Counted from the stretch's first letter, positions 1-6,948 are shown. The stretch is 14,242 nucleotides of DNA from JBOGJI01 sp050747865 (GCA_050747865.1 JBOGJI010000270.1:1-14242); one strand, 5' to 3'. Made by a program: numbers and translations. The notes: generated by a model not told the origin, from the sequence alone.

Positions 1-187
1 TCGGACCAGCGGAGCCGGAAGCATGGTCCGTCGGTCCTTGCGCCCCTTGCCGTCGCGCACCAGGATCTCCCGCCGCTCGAGGTCGACATCCTTGACCCGC
101 AGCCGCGCGCACTCCATGAGCCGCAGGGCGCTCAGCGCCTGGTTTTGGGTCGAGGCACTCACCCGGTGGCGCGTAGCCAGGGTAGAG
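1..187 (-). pseudogene. Tyrosine recombinase (integron-integrase-like) fragment with internal deletion
   Basis: Reading the minus strand from 187 down to 1 gives an open frame with two typical integron-integrase blocks: RVSASTQNQALSAL (end of the N-terminal SAM-like DNA-binding domain) and RLMECARLRVKDVD followed by ILVRDGKGRKDR (start of the catalytic domain, with the first catalytic Arg in the RLMEC block). In intact relatives these blocks lie about 70-80 residues apart; here ALSAL runs directly into RLMEC, so an in-frame internal deletion is inferred. The 5' part of the gene is replaced by the end of an IS3-type element at 188, and the 3' part, with the remaining catalytic residues, lies beyond the left edge. 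No start codon is present. It is almost certainly non-functional. The family call is firm; the deletion size is from memory of the family. Confidence 0.8.
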
Positions 188-215
188 TGAATCGCCCTGG
201 GATTTCCGGAGACTC
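188..215. repeat. Terminal inverted repeat of an IS3-family element
   Basis: The 28 bases starting TGAATCGCCC and ending CCGGAGACTC resemble IS3-family terminal repeats of the TGAACCGCCCCGGG...GGAGACTC type. They lie just outside the stop codon of the transposase remnant at 218-328, where such an end is expected. The opposite end of the element is not present in the window, and no target duplication can be assigned. Confidence 0.6.
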
Positions 216-217
216 GA

Positions 218-328
218 TTAGTTGAGTCCCGCCCCAGCGGGCGAGGGCTGCTGGTTCCAATGGTAGTTCCTTTCATGCTCGACGGGTGGCACATAGCCGA
301 TCGGCTCCAGGAGACGCTCGGTGTTGTA
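218..328 (-). pseudogene. IS3-family transposase (OrfB) C-terminal remnant
   Basis: On the minus strand a 36-codon frame ends in TAA at 220-218 and reads YNTERLLEPIGYVPPVEHER then NYHWNQQ. This is the characteristic C-terminus of IS3-family OrfB transposases (WYN.RRLLEPIGY.PP.E.E). The rest of the integrase core, including the DDE residues, is missing: upstream of 328 the frame no longer matches the family. Together with the terminal repeat at 188-215 it marks one end of a decayed element that sits inside the recombinase relic. Non-functional. Confidence 0.8.
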
Positions 329-330
329 CC

Positions 331-587
331 TCCGAGGAAGAGCCGCGCTCCCGGGCCGAACAGCCCCCGCCCAGTCCCACCCACGCCAGGTCCCGAATCG
401 CGGTCATCGCTTCATGAGCCTCGAACTCCCGCTGCAACCATGCAGTGCGGCAAGAGCGTACAACACCCGCATCGACGAGTGCTCGATCCGCAGTCGGTAC
501 CGCCACCCCAGCCCGCGCGTAGCTCGTCAGGCTCTCGGAGGCATCCGTCGGTGAACCCGTTGGTGGGCTCTATCCGTAGCTTGCGGT
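331..587. other. No recognisable gene between IS3 remnant and deiodinase-like gene
   Basis: Several short frames cross this 257-bp stretch on both strands, but none gives a family I recognise, has a convincing ribosome-binding site or matches missing parts of the IS3 transposase. It probably holds decayed mobile-element sequence and the promoter region of the gene starting at 588. Confidence 0.4.
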
Positions 588-1247
588 ATGAACGGAGTTC
601 CCCCGCGTTGGCGCGGGCGCCTCTCGGGCCGCGTGGCGTTGCTTGCTGCGATGTATGCCCTAAGCTGTTTTCCGCACCAGGCCGGCCCCCGCCTAGCCCA
701 TTTTGCCGACTCCTCCCCCACGCCCGGCAGTGAGGTGCCCGACGTCGTCGTGTATGACGCCGATGGAGGGGAAGCACGCCTGGCGGACGTGATCGGACGG
801 CGACCCGTGGTGCTGCAGCTCGGCAGCCGGTCCTGCCCGGTCTTTCGTTACCGGCGGTTCGGCATGCAGAAGCTCCAGCGCGAGTTCGCCGGCCGCGTCG
901 ACTTCCTCGTGCTCTACACGCAGGAGGCCCATCCGGTGGGCTCCCCGAGCCCCTACTCCAAGGCGGAGTGGGATCTGTGGATCAACCGACTGACCGGCGT
1001 CCGCCTGGGGGCGACGAAGACGCTCGAAGAGCGCCGTGAGCGTGCCGCCGACACCGTGCAGCGGCTCGAGCTGGACGCCGCGGTGCTGGTCGATGGAATG
1101 GACGACGCGGCGTGGAGTGCGTTCGGCGCCGCACCCTCGCCAGCGTTCGTCCTCGACGCCGACGGACGCGTCGTGCTGCGCCAGGTCTGGGTCGACCCCT
1201 CAGAGCTCCGCCCGGTGCTGCGCCGCTTGCTAACGAACTCCCGGTAG
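588..1247 (+). CDS. Deiodinase-like thioredoxin-fold protein, Cys at the Sec position
   Basis: A 219-residue protein. After a basic N-terminus and a hydrophobic stretch (about residues 15-28, probably a signal peptide or anchor) comes a thioredoxin-like domain: VVLQLGSRSCPVF at 74-86, then DFLVLYTQEAHP around 105. This matches the iodothyronine-deiodinase family, in which animal enzymes carry GS-C-T-Sec-PPF and an EEAH motif. Here the Sec position is Cys83 (TGC at 834-836), and EAH is kept. The C-terminal AVLVDGMDDA...FVLDADGRVVLRQV region fits the rest of the fold. Bacterial members are of unknown substrate; a thiol redox or reductive dehalogenation role is inference. The ATG at 588 has no obvious ribosome-binding site; a later ATG at 648 would remove most of the signal region. 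It is a single gene converging on the DUF6624-like gene. Confidence 0.75.
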   Translation: MNGVPPRWRGRLSGRVALLAAMYALSCFPHQAGPRLAHFADSSPTPGSEVPDVVVYDADGGEARLADVIGRRPVVLQLGSRSCPVFRYRRFGMQKLQREFAGRVDFLVLYTQEAHPVGSPSPYSKAEWDLWINRLTGVRLGATKTLEERRERAADTVQRLELDAAVLVDGMDDAAWSAFGAAPSPAFVLDADGRVVLRQVWVDPSELRPVLRRLLTNSR

Positions 1248-1267
1248 GCAGCCCGGAACCTCCTCGA

Positions 1268-1864
1268 TCATCGCCAACCGATCGAGCGGAGCCACTCCTC
1301 CATCTCGCGCTGGTAGGCAGCCCAATCCTGCGGCGGCCGTTCCGCTGTCTGTGCGACGATGCGTCGTCGCCTGCGCGTCTCGTCCTCGAGGGGTGGAAGG
1401 CCGATCTGGCGCCGGTACGCGTCCACATGATCCACGTCCTCGATGGGGAACGGGCTCATCGCACCTTCCTCATCCCAATCGAACTGGGTGCCGTAGAGCT
1501 GCCCTCGACCTTCGAACGTGCGGATGCGGTCTTCCAGCATCGCAGCCTGCAGCACCGGCGCTTCGCCGGCTGCCGCGGCGTCTCGGAGCAGCACCAGGCT
1601 GTGCCGCTGCAGGGGAGGATCGCCGATCGCGTGCTGCACGATGAGCCACGCCGCCTCGGCGGCCTGCTCGCCGACCAGAGATCGACCCGGCCAGCCGTGC
1701 TCATCCAGGATTTGGCGCAGCCGGGCGGCGTTTCGCTCGTGCACCTCCCGCATGCGCGGGTGATAGCCGCCATAGAGCGAGCCGTCTTGCGCCAGCTCCT
1801 CCCGCACGCGGAGGTCTTCGTCCGCCATCGCGAGCAGCTCGTCCATCAGCTTCTCGGCGCTCAT
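1268..1864 (-). CDS. DUF6624-like protein of unknown function
   Basis: A 198-residue soluble protein from the ATG at 1864, which has AGGA six bases upstream; a GTG at 1888 would add eight residues but lacks such a site. Motifs match the uncharacterised DUF6624 family as I remember it: GSLYGGYHPRMREVHERNAA near the N-terminus, HGWPGRSLVG, then AAWLIVQHAIGDP and AAMLEDRIRTFEGRGQLYGT, with FDWDEEG following. It is predicted cytoplasmic, largely helical and rich in charged residues, with no signal peptide. Members often occur as stand-alone genes, sometimes near toxin-immunity loci; no partner of that kind is seen here. It converges with the deiodinase-like gene (20-bp gap) and diverges from the membrane protein gene at 1960. 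Function unknown. Confidence 0.75.
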   Translation of the reverse strand: MSAEKLMDELLAMADEDLRVREELAQDGSLYGGYHPRMREVHERNAARLRQILDEHGWPGRSLVGEQAAEAAWLIVQHAIGDPPLQRHSLVLLRDAAAAGEAPVLQAAMLEDRIRTFEGRGQLYGTQFDWDEEGAMSPFPIEDVDHVDAYRRQIGLPPLEDETRRRRRIVAQTAERPPQDWAAYQREMEEWLRSIGWR

Positions 1865-1959
1865 GAGCCGTCCTACGTCCGCAGGCACCAGGTGGTTTCG
1901 CGGCTCCGACGGCTCCGCTTCGTGCTACGCTCCCTCTTCGCTTGGAAAGGAGGAGCGTC

Positions 1960-2517
1960 ATGAACGCACGGGTCGTCGTTGCCGGCGTGCTCGCCGGGAT
2001 CGTGGTGTTCGTCTGGGGAGCGATCTCCCATATGGTCCTCCCATTGGGCGAAGTCGGTGTCGGCCCACTGCCGGCGCAGGAGACGGTGCTCGATGTCCTC
2101 GCGGATCACGTCGACGAGCGCCGCATCTACATCTACCCGTGGTTCGAGGACGAGGCGCGGCAGCAGCAGGCATGGGCCGACTATCCGCATGGCATCCTGG
2201 CGCTGTCGCCGCCCACCGGCCCCTTCTCGTTCGGTCGGGCGCTGGTGATGGAGGGGGCGTCCAATATCGTCGGCGGCATCCTCGCGGCGTTCCTGTTCGT
2301 GGCGATGGGGCCCGCGGTGGCCGGATGGGGTCGGCGCGTCATCTTCGGCGCTGTTCTCGGCTGTTTCGCGACGGTGGCGATCGACCTCTCGTACTGGAAC
2401 TGGTACGGCTTCCCGACCGAGTACCTCGCCGCCCAGCTCGTCGACAGCATCATCGCCTGGTCGCTCGCTGCGCTGGTGATCGGCTGGTGGCTGGGCAGAG
2501 GCGCCCGAACGCCCTGA
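1960..2517 (+). CDS. Small multi-pass membrane protein, function unknown
   Basis: The start is set by a strong ribosome-binding site (AAAGGAGGAGCGTC) just before the ATG at 1960, giving 185 residues. There are four likely membrane segments: about 4-25 (VVVAGVLAGIVVFVWGAISH), 95-118 (a Gly/Ala-rich NIVGGILAAFLF stretch), 125-147 and 158-179. Between segments 1 and 2 lies an 70-residue loop with the conserved-looking blocks SHMVLPLGEVG, IYIYPWFEDEA and YPHGILALSPPTGPFSFG. I recall similar unnamed membrane proteins from many bacteria but no assigned function. It ends seven bases from the end of merA, which is on the opposite strand, so there is no room for separate terminators. No link to mercury can be shown beyond adjacency. 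Confidence 0.8.
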   Translation: MNARVVVAGVLAGIVVFVWGAISHMVLPLGEVGVGPLPAQETVLDVLADHVDERRIYIYPWFEDEARQQQAWADYPHGILALSPPTGPFSFGRALVMEGASNIVGGILAAFLFVAMGPAVAGWGRRVIFGAVLGCFATVAIDLSYWNWYGFPTEYLAAQLVDSIIAWSLAALVIGWWLGRGARTP

Positions 2518-2524
2518 TCTGCGG

Positions 2525-3961
2525 TCAGCCGGCGCAGCAGGAGAGGTGCGCCACCTCGCGGCTGAAGGTCTGGGCGGCGAGCTTCAGGCCCTCGACCTCG
2601 GTCAAGTAGGGGAAGAGCGTGCCGGCGAGCTGGTCGACCGTGAGGCCTGCCTGCACGGCCAGCACAGCGGTCTGGATGATCTCACCGGCCGCCGGGGCGA
2701 GGACGTGAACGCCCAGGATACGCCGGTCTCCGGCCGCCGCTACGATCTGAATCAGCCCCCGGGGATCGCGATTGGCCAGGGCTCGAGGCACCTCCCCCAT
2801 CGCCAGGGTGCGGGACTCCACGGCGACGCCCTGCTCTCGTGCCCGCGTCTCGGTCAGCCCCACCGAGGCGACCTGGGGGTCGGTGAAGGTGACCGCCGGC
2901 ATCGCCGACAGGTCGAGCTCGCGGCGCTCGCCGCCCAGGGCGTTCTCCGCCGCCAGCGTTCCCGCGCGCGCCGCGACGTAGACGAACTGAGGCAGCGTCG
3001 TGCAGTCGCCGGCCGCGAAGATCCCTTCCTGGCTGGTGCGCAAAGACGGGTCGACGACGATCGCGCCCGTCCGGTCGGTTCCTACGCCGGCTCGTTCCAG
3101 ACCCAGATCGCCGGTGTTGGCCCGCCGGCCGGTCGCGACGAGCAGCCGCTCGCCCTCGACGGTCCGTTCCGCGCCGTCGAGGGCGACGGTCAGCCGGTAG
3201 CCGTTGCCCTCCTCGTGCGCGACCGCGGTCACCCGGGCCGACGTCAGCACCGAGATGCCTTCCTCCTCGAACACCTGTGCGAGGGCCTCACCCAGCGCCG
3301 GCTCCTCGTTGGGCACCAGGGTGGGCAGCATCTCGATGACGGTGACGCGGCTGCCCAGCCGCGCGAAGAGCTGTGCCAGCTCCACGCCGACCGCGGAGCC
3401 GCCGATCACCAGCAGGCTCTCCGGGACGACCTCGGCTTCGAGGGCCTCTACGTTCGTCCACCACGGCACCCGGTCGAGGCCGGCGATCGGCGGCGCCCAT
3501 GGGGACGCGCCGGTGGCAAGGATCACGCGGTCCGCGGCAAGCTCCCGCACCGTGCCCTCGGCAGGCTGGATCTCGAGTCGACGTGGATCCACGAACCGGG
3601 CCTCCCCTTCCAGGAGCTCGATCGTCGGGTAGGCGGCCAGCACCTCTCTGTACTTGAACTGGCGCAGGCGCGTGACGAGCTCCCGCTTCTGCTCGACCAG
3701 GGCGCGGAGGTCGAGCCGGCCGTCGACGGCCGAGAGACCGGCAAACGGATGGTGGTGCTGCCGGAAGCGTGTCTCGGCCGCCTTGATGAGGGTCTTGGAC
3801 GGAACGCAGCCGACATTCACACAGGTCCCGCCCAGAGTCCCGCGCTCGACCATCGTGACCCGGGCGCCCAGCTCGGCGCCGCGGATGGCGGCGGCAAAGG
3901 CGGCAGAACCGCCTCCGACGACCAGAAGGTCGCTCGCGGCCCCCCCTTCTTCGGGGCTCAC
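2525..3961 (-). CDS. merA: Mercuric reductase MerA (core form, no N-terminal HMA domain)
   Basis: A 478-residue cytoplasmic FAD/NADPH disulfide oxidoreductase that reduces Hg(II) to volatile Hg(0). The FAD-binding GGGSAAFAAAI begins at residue 16, and the redox pair lies in GGTCVNVGCVPSK (Cys47/Cys52). The NAD(P)-binding VIGGSAVGVELAQ, the second FAD motif GIFAAGDC and the MerA-typical YLTEVEGLKLAAQTF tail follow. The C-terminal Cys475-Cys476 pair (HLSCCAG) is the metal-delivery pair that separates MerA from lipoamide dehydrogenase. It lacks the MerP-like N-terminal domain of Tn501-type MerA, a common short form. It starts with GTG overlapping the merP stop (GTGA), with GGGAG upstream inside merP, so it is translationally coupled as the last gene of the csoR-merT-merP-merA operon. 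Confidence 0.97.
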   Translation of the reverse strand: MSPEEGGAASDLLVVGGGSAAFAAAIRGAELGARVTMVERGTLGGTCVNVGCVPSKTLIKAAETRFRQHHHPFAGLSAVDGRLDLRALVEQKRELVTRLRQFKYREVLAAYPTIELLEGEARFVDPRRLEIQPAEGTVRELAADRVILATGASPWAPPIAGLDRVPWWTNVEALEAEVVPESLLVIGGSAVGVELAQLFARLGSRVTVIEMLPTLVPNEEPALGEALAQVFEEEGISVLTSARVTAVAHEEGNGYRLTVALDGAERTVEGERLLVATGRRANTGDLGLERAGVGTDRTGAIVVDPSLRTSQEGIFAAGDCTTLPQFVYVAARAGTLAAENALGGERRELDLSAMPAVTFTDPQVASVGLTETRAREQGVAVESRTLAMGEVPRALANRDPRGLIQIVAAAGDRRILGVHVLAPAAGEIIQTAVLAVQAGLTVDQLAGTLFPYLTEVEGLKLAAQTFSREVAHLSCCAG

Positions 3962-4329
3962 GCCTCGGGCTCCCGTTGTTCTCCGGCGTCCTCGCGCCAG
4001 CGCTCGGCCGCGAGCTTCGCCTTGTAACCAAGCTGCTCGATGGCCTGGACGATCTCCTGCGGAGCCACCTTCTCGGGGTCATGCCTGACCGTCGCCCGGC
4101 CTTCACGATAGGAGGCTGCGACCTCCGTTACCCCATCGAGCTTCTTGACCACCCGCTTGACAGCCACCTCGCAACCCCCACACGTCATGCCTTGGACGTC
4201 GAAGACCGAGGTCACGGTCGTAGCCTCGTCCGGGGAGTCGGTTGGGTCCGCGGCCCGCAAGCTCAGGGTGGCTGCGACCGCCAGGATGCCGACGGTGAGA
4301 ACTCCAATGATGAGTCGTCTGTTACTCAT
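3958..4329 (-). CDS. merP: Periplasmic mercury-binding protein MerP
   Basis: A 123-residue protein with an N-terminal signal or anchor (RRLIIGVLTVGILAVAATL, residues 4-22) and one heavy-metal-associated domain of about 70 residues. The metal-binding motif is GMTCGGCEVAVK with Cys50 and Cys53, followed by GVTEVAASYREGRATVRHD, typical of the beta-alpha-beta-beta-alpha-beta fold. In mer systems it captures Hg(II) outside the membrane and passes it to MerT. A charged tail of about 20 residues (ERWREDAGEQREPEA) extends past the domain. The ATG at 4329 follows the strong site AAAGGAGATGGATC, 15 bp after merT. Its stop overlaps the merA start. A generic copper chaperone is possible on domain alone, but the merT/merA neighbours decide the call. 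Confidence 0.93.
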   Translation of the reverse strand: MSNRRLIIGVLTVGILAVAATLSLRAADPTDSPDEATTVTSVFDVQGMTCGGCEVAVKRVVKKLDGVTEVAASYREGRATVRHDPEKVAPQEIVQAIEQLGYKAKLAAERWREDAGEQREPEA

Positions 4330-4344
4330 GATCCATCTCCTTTC

Positions 4345-4686
4345 TCACAAAACCCAGGCTGCGTAATAAGGGAAGGTCACCAGCAAGAGGGCGACCACAG
4401 CAACGATCCAGAGGGCAATCCGCTGGCGACGGCGACTGGCTGGAACCGCACACGTCTGCCCGGGCTCGCACTTCACCGGGCGGTAGGTTCGGTAGAAGGC
4501 GTAGCCCAGCAACAGGACGGTCAGCCCCGTAAACCACGGTGTCAGCGGTGCGATCGTCGCCCCCAGTGCCGCCGAGCCGACCCCGAGCACCGCCACGACG
4601 ATCGGCAAGGTACAGCACACGGACGCGCCTACTGCCGCCAGCATCGCGGAGACGTTCAGCAGCGTGCTCTTTTTGGCCTCTTCCAT
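4345..4686 (-). CDS. merT: Mercuric ion transporter MerT
   Basis: A 113-residue inner-membrane protein with three predicted membrane helices (about 12-32, 45-65 and 89-110), matching the usual MerT length and topology. The vicinal pair Cys24-Cys25 lies in helix 1 (GASVCCTLP), and the second pair lies in the cytoplasmic loop between helices 2 and 3 (KCEPGQTC, Cys73 and Cys79); these receive Hg(II) from MerP and hand it to MerA. The ATG at 4686 is preceded by GAGG about nine bases upstream and begins ten bases after the regulator's stop codon, so it belongs to the same transcript. All key cysteines are intact. MerT identity is secure. Confidence 0.95.
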   Translation of the reverse strand: MEEAKKSTLLNVSAMLAAVGASVCCTLPIVVAVLGVGSAALGATIAPLTPWFTGLTVLLLGYAFYRTYRPVKCEPGQTCAVPASRRRQRIALWIVAVVALLLVTFPYYAAWVL

Positions 4687-4696
4687 GTCGATTACC

Positions 4697-5017
4697 TCAA
4701 CTTTGTTTCAGGAGGGTGGCCAGGACCGCGGTGACCCGGTCCAGGCGCGTCCGCGGATCCCCCTCCATGCAGGTGTCCACGCAGTCCTTGAGCTCGTGCT
4801 CCAGCAGCACCGCCGAGAATCGATTCAGAGCCGCCTTCACCGCCGCCACCTGGAGCAGGATCTCGTCGGCGCAGCGCTCCTCGTCGAGCATCTGGCGGAC
4901 CGCCCCCAGGTGCCCTTCGATGCGTGCCAGGCGGTTCTGCAGAGCTCGCTTCGACGCGGTGTCCAGATAGTCGGTGCCGACGGGGTGCAGGGTCGAAAAC
5001 TCGGATGCTGGCTTCAT
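4697..5017 (-). CDS. CsoR/FrmR-family metal-sensing repressor of the mer operon
   Basis: A 106-residue all-helical DUF156 (CsoR/RcnR/FrmR) protein: NRLARIEGHLGAVRQML at 28-44 is the family's helix-1 signature and AAVKAALNR at 58-66 the core of helix 2. The start at 5017 follows GGAGGGAGAG. It is the first gene of the operon with merT, merP and merA, behind a promoter carrying a G/C-tract palindrome of CsoR-operator type, so autoregulated repression of mer is inferred. The candidate ligands are displaced: Cys49 lies one residue earlier than usual relative to the QVAAV block, the canonical His position of H-x3-C is Glu75 with His74 beside it, Cys79 is at the usual second-Cys position, and there is an extra Cys83. 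That set may suit Hg(II). MerR, the usual mer regulator, is absent from the window. Confidence 0.85.
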   Translation of the reverse strand: MKPASEFSTLHPVGTDYLDTASKRALQNRLARIEGHLGAVRQMLDEERCADEILLQVAAVKAALNRFSAVLLEHELKDCVDTCMEGDPRTRLDRVTAVLATLLKQS

Positions 5018-5039
5018 ATCTCTCCCTCCGATCGCCTGG

Positions 5040-5068
5040 ATCATATCCCCCCTGGGGGGATATTTCAA
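5040..5068 (-). promoter_or_regulatory. Sigma70-type promoter of the csoR-merTPA operon
   Basis: On the minus strand TTGAAA (5068-5063) is followed after exactly 17 bp by TATGAT (5045-5040), a near-consensus housekeeping promoter. Transcription would start around 5032-5034, only about 15 bases before the start codon at 5017, with the ribosome-binding site in between. Spacing is 17 bp, unlike the 19-bp spacers of MerR-activated promoters, which fits control by repression. Confidence 0.75.
5043..5063. promoter_or_regulatory. Perfect 21-bp palindromic operator for the CsoR-type repressor
   Basis: ATAT, six C, one T, six G, ATAT forms a perfect inverted repeat. AT-flanked G/C-tract palindromes are the known binding sites of CsoR and RcnR proteins. 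It fills the promoter spacer and touches both the -10 and -35 elements, so a bound repressor would block RNA polymerase. A second, shorter C5G5 palindrome at 5083-5092 lies just upstream of the -35 and could be an auxiliary site. Confidence 0.75.
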
Positions 5069-5110
5069 GAGAGGATACGGAGCCCCCGGGGGATCGGATT
5101 GCTGCATGGT

Positions 5111-5755
5111 CTAGGCGAGGTACCCGAGCTCGACCGCTTTCAGCACCGCGCGGGTACGATCGCGGACGCCGAGCTTGGAGAGGATCGAGGAGACGTGGTT
5201 CTTGACCGTGCCCTCGGCCAAGTGCAGGGCCTCGGCGATTTCGCGATTCGAGAAGCCGTTGGCCACCAGGCGCAGGATCTCCTGCTCCCGCTCGGTCAAG
5301 GGATCCGGCAGCTCCAGCCCGGGGATCGAGCTGCCGAGCCTGCTGAGCCCCTCGACGATGCGCGCGGTCACCGCCGGCTGCACCGCCGTGCCCCCCGCCG
5401 CGATTCGGCGGATGGCCCCGGCCAGCTCGTCGAGGGAGACGTCTTTGCGCAGATATCCCCGGGCGCCCGCCTTGAGGGCCTCGAGCACGAGGGCGTCTTC
5501 GTCGAAGGTGGTCAGAATCAGCGTCGCCGGAGGCGGGGCGGGATCCGCCAGGGCCCGTAGCACAGCGAGCCCGTCTCGCTTCGGCAGGTGCAGATCGAGC
5601 AGCACGACATCGGGATCCGTAGCGGCTATGACCGTCAACGCCTCCTCGCCGTCGGCGGCCTCGGCCACGATCTCGATGTCGTCGAGGAGCTCCAGCAGAG
5701 CTCGCAAGCCCTCCCGTACGATGGTCTGGTCCTCGACCAGGCAGACGCGAATCAT
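5111..5755 (-). CDS. NarL/FixJ-family response regulator
   Basis: A 214-residue protein with a receiver domain (about 1-120) followed by a LuxR-type helix-turn-helix. The acidic pocket is Glu8-Asp9, the phosphorylated residue is Asp54 in VVLLDLHLPKRDG, and Lys lies in GYLRKDVS. The C-terminal domain has LTEREQEILRLVANG and EGTVKNHVSSILSKLGV. The ATG at 5755 overlaps the kinase stop (ATGA), so the pair is translationally coupled; an upstream extension of this frame runs back inside the kinase gene and is rejected. It ends 93 bp before the start of the csoR-like gene on the same strand, with the mer promoter in between. Target genes cannot be read from the sequence. Confidence 0.93.
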   Translation of the reverse strand: MIRVCLVEDQTIVREGLRALLELLDDIEIVAEAADGEEALTVIAATDPDVVLLDLHLPKRDGLAVLRALADPAPPPATLILTTFDEDALVLEALKAGARGYLRKDVSLDELAGAIRRIAAGGTAVQPAVTARIVEGLSRLGSSIPGLELPDPLTEREQEILRLVANGFSNREIAEALHLAEGTVKNHVSSILSKLGVRDRTRAVLKAVELGYLA

Positions 5756-6912
5756 GACCACGGAAGCCTCGCCCGGAGCTCGAACCCTTCGCCCGGTGTG
5801 CTGTGGATCTGGAGGGAGCCACCCAGTCGTTCCAGCCGTTCGCGCATTCCGGTGAGGCCCTGGCCGGGCTGGACCTCGCCGACACCTCGGCCGTCGTCCC
5901 GTGCTTCCAGCTCCAGCCCATCCTCTCCCAGCCGCAGCTCGATCCACAGATGGTCGGCGTCGGCATGGCGCACGGCGTTGGTCACGATCTCCTGCACGCA
6001 GCGCACGATGGCCTGCTCGCGCTCGGGGTCGGCGGGACGCAGCCCCGAGGCGACCGAAAGCTCGACCTGCGGCCGCGGAATGTCCGCCACCACCCCGTGG
6101 AGGCTCGCGGCCAGGTCCTCGGGCGGATCCAGCCGCACCTCCTGGACGGCTTGCCGCACGTCGGCCAGCAATAGCCGAGCGATGCTCTGGCAGCGTTCGA
6201 TCGCTTCCCGTCCGTCTTCGCCGGCCCGGTGGCGGGCCGCCTCCAGATGGAGCGACAGGGCACTCAGGTGGTGTCCCAGCAGGTCGTGCAGCTCGCGCGC
6301 GATGCGCGCCCGCGCGGCGGCCTCGCGTGCCGCCGCGAGCTGCTCACGGGTGGTGCGCAGCTCGGCGTTCATGCGCGCCAGCTCATGCCGCGCCCGTGCC
6401 TGACTGGCGGCGAAGTAGGAGAGGAACAGCGCCATGACCTGCAGCGTCAGGCCGAGGGCGAACGCCCACAGGAGGCTGCCCGGCAGACCCCAGTGGACGA
6501 TGCCGAGCCAACCCAGCCCCGCGGTCTGCACAGCCACCCAGGCGAGACCCAGGGGCACCGCCACGAAGAGGCCGAGCTGGGCCGCCACGACGACCAGCAG
6601 CAGCGTCTCGAAACCTGTGCACACGATGTCGAACATGACCAACGCGGCCAGACTCTGGAGTGCGAGCAGCGGCAAGGCTGCGCGTCTCGGCCGCTCTCGG
6701 TCGGCCTGCCCCGCGGTGATCCAGAACGCCGGCGCGTACACAGCGGCCGCGACCAGCCACACCCCAAAGCTCACCGGCGAAAGGCGTGCTTCGACGCCGA
6801 GGAGGTCTCCCGGCAGCAGCAGGGTCAAGAGGGCCGGCAGACCTGACAGCAGCCAGGCCGCAACACCCACCGCGCGCAAGAAGCGCCGGCCGGTGCGGAG
6901 CGGATCGGACAC
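5752..6912 (-). CDS. Membrane-bound NarL-type sensor histidine kinase (HisKA_3)
   Basis: A 386-residue kinase with about six membrane segments in residues 11-170 and no large extracytoplasmic domain, like DesK-type sensors that read membrane or small-molecule signals. A coiled linker (about 172-200) leads to the HisKA_3 motif RIARELHDLLGHHLS with phospho-acceptor His209. The ATPase domain has the N box EIVTNAVRHA (Asn312), the G1 box DDGRG (339-343) and the G2 region GQGLTGMRERL (351-360). It starts with GTG at 6912; no clear ribosome-binding site precedes it, so the exact start is uncertain. The stop overlaps the response-regulator start. The signal is unknown, and a mercury or envelope-stress role would be speculation. 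Confidence 0.92.
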   Translation of the reverse strand: MSDPLRTGRRFLRAVGVAAWLLSGLPALLTLLLPGDLLGVEARLSPVSFGVWLVAAAVYAPAFWITAGQADRERPRRAALPLLALQSLAALVMFDIVCTGFETLLLVVVAAQLGLFVAVPLGLAWVAVQTAGLGWLGIVHWGLPGSLLWAFALGLTLQVMALFLSYFAASQARARHELARMNAELRTTREQLAAAREAAARARIARELHDLLGHHLSALSLHLEAARHRAGEDGREAIERCQSIARLLLADVRQAVQEVRLDPPEDLAASLHGVVADIPRPQVELSVASGLRPADPEREQAIVRCVQEIVTNAVRHADADHLWIELRLGEDGLELEARDDGRGVGEVQPGQGLTGMRERLERLGGSLQIHSTPGEGFELRARLPWS

Positions 6913-6948
6913 CCGTACATTCTAGGGGTCGCCGCCGCGTCCTCCTTG

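Noticed and set aside
834..836. Selenocysteine in the deiodinase-like gene
   Set aside because: The codon at the Sec position is TGC, a normal Cys codon, and no in-frame TGA is present.
2546..4027. 493-codon open frame on the plus strand opposite merA and merP
   Set aside because: High GC keeps the antisense frame open. Its composition (rich in Arg, His, Gly, Gln) and lack of any motif mark it as a shadow of merA.
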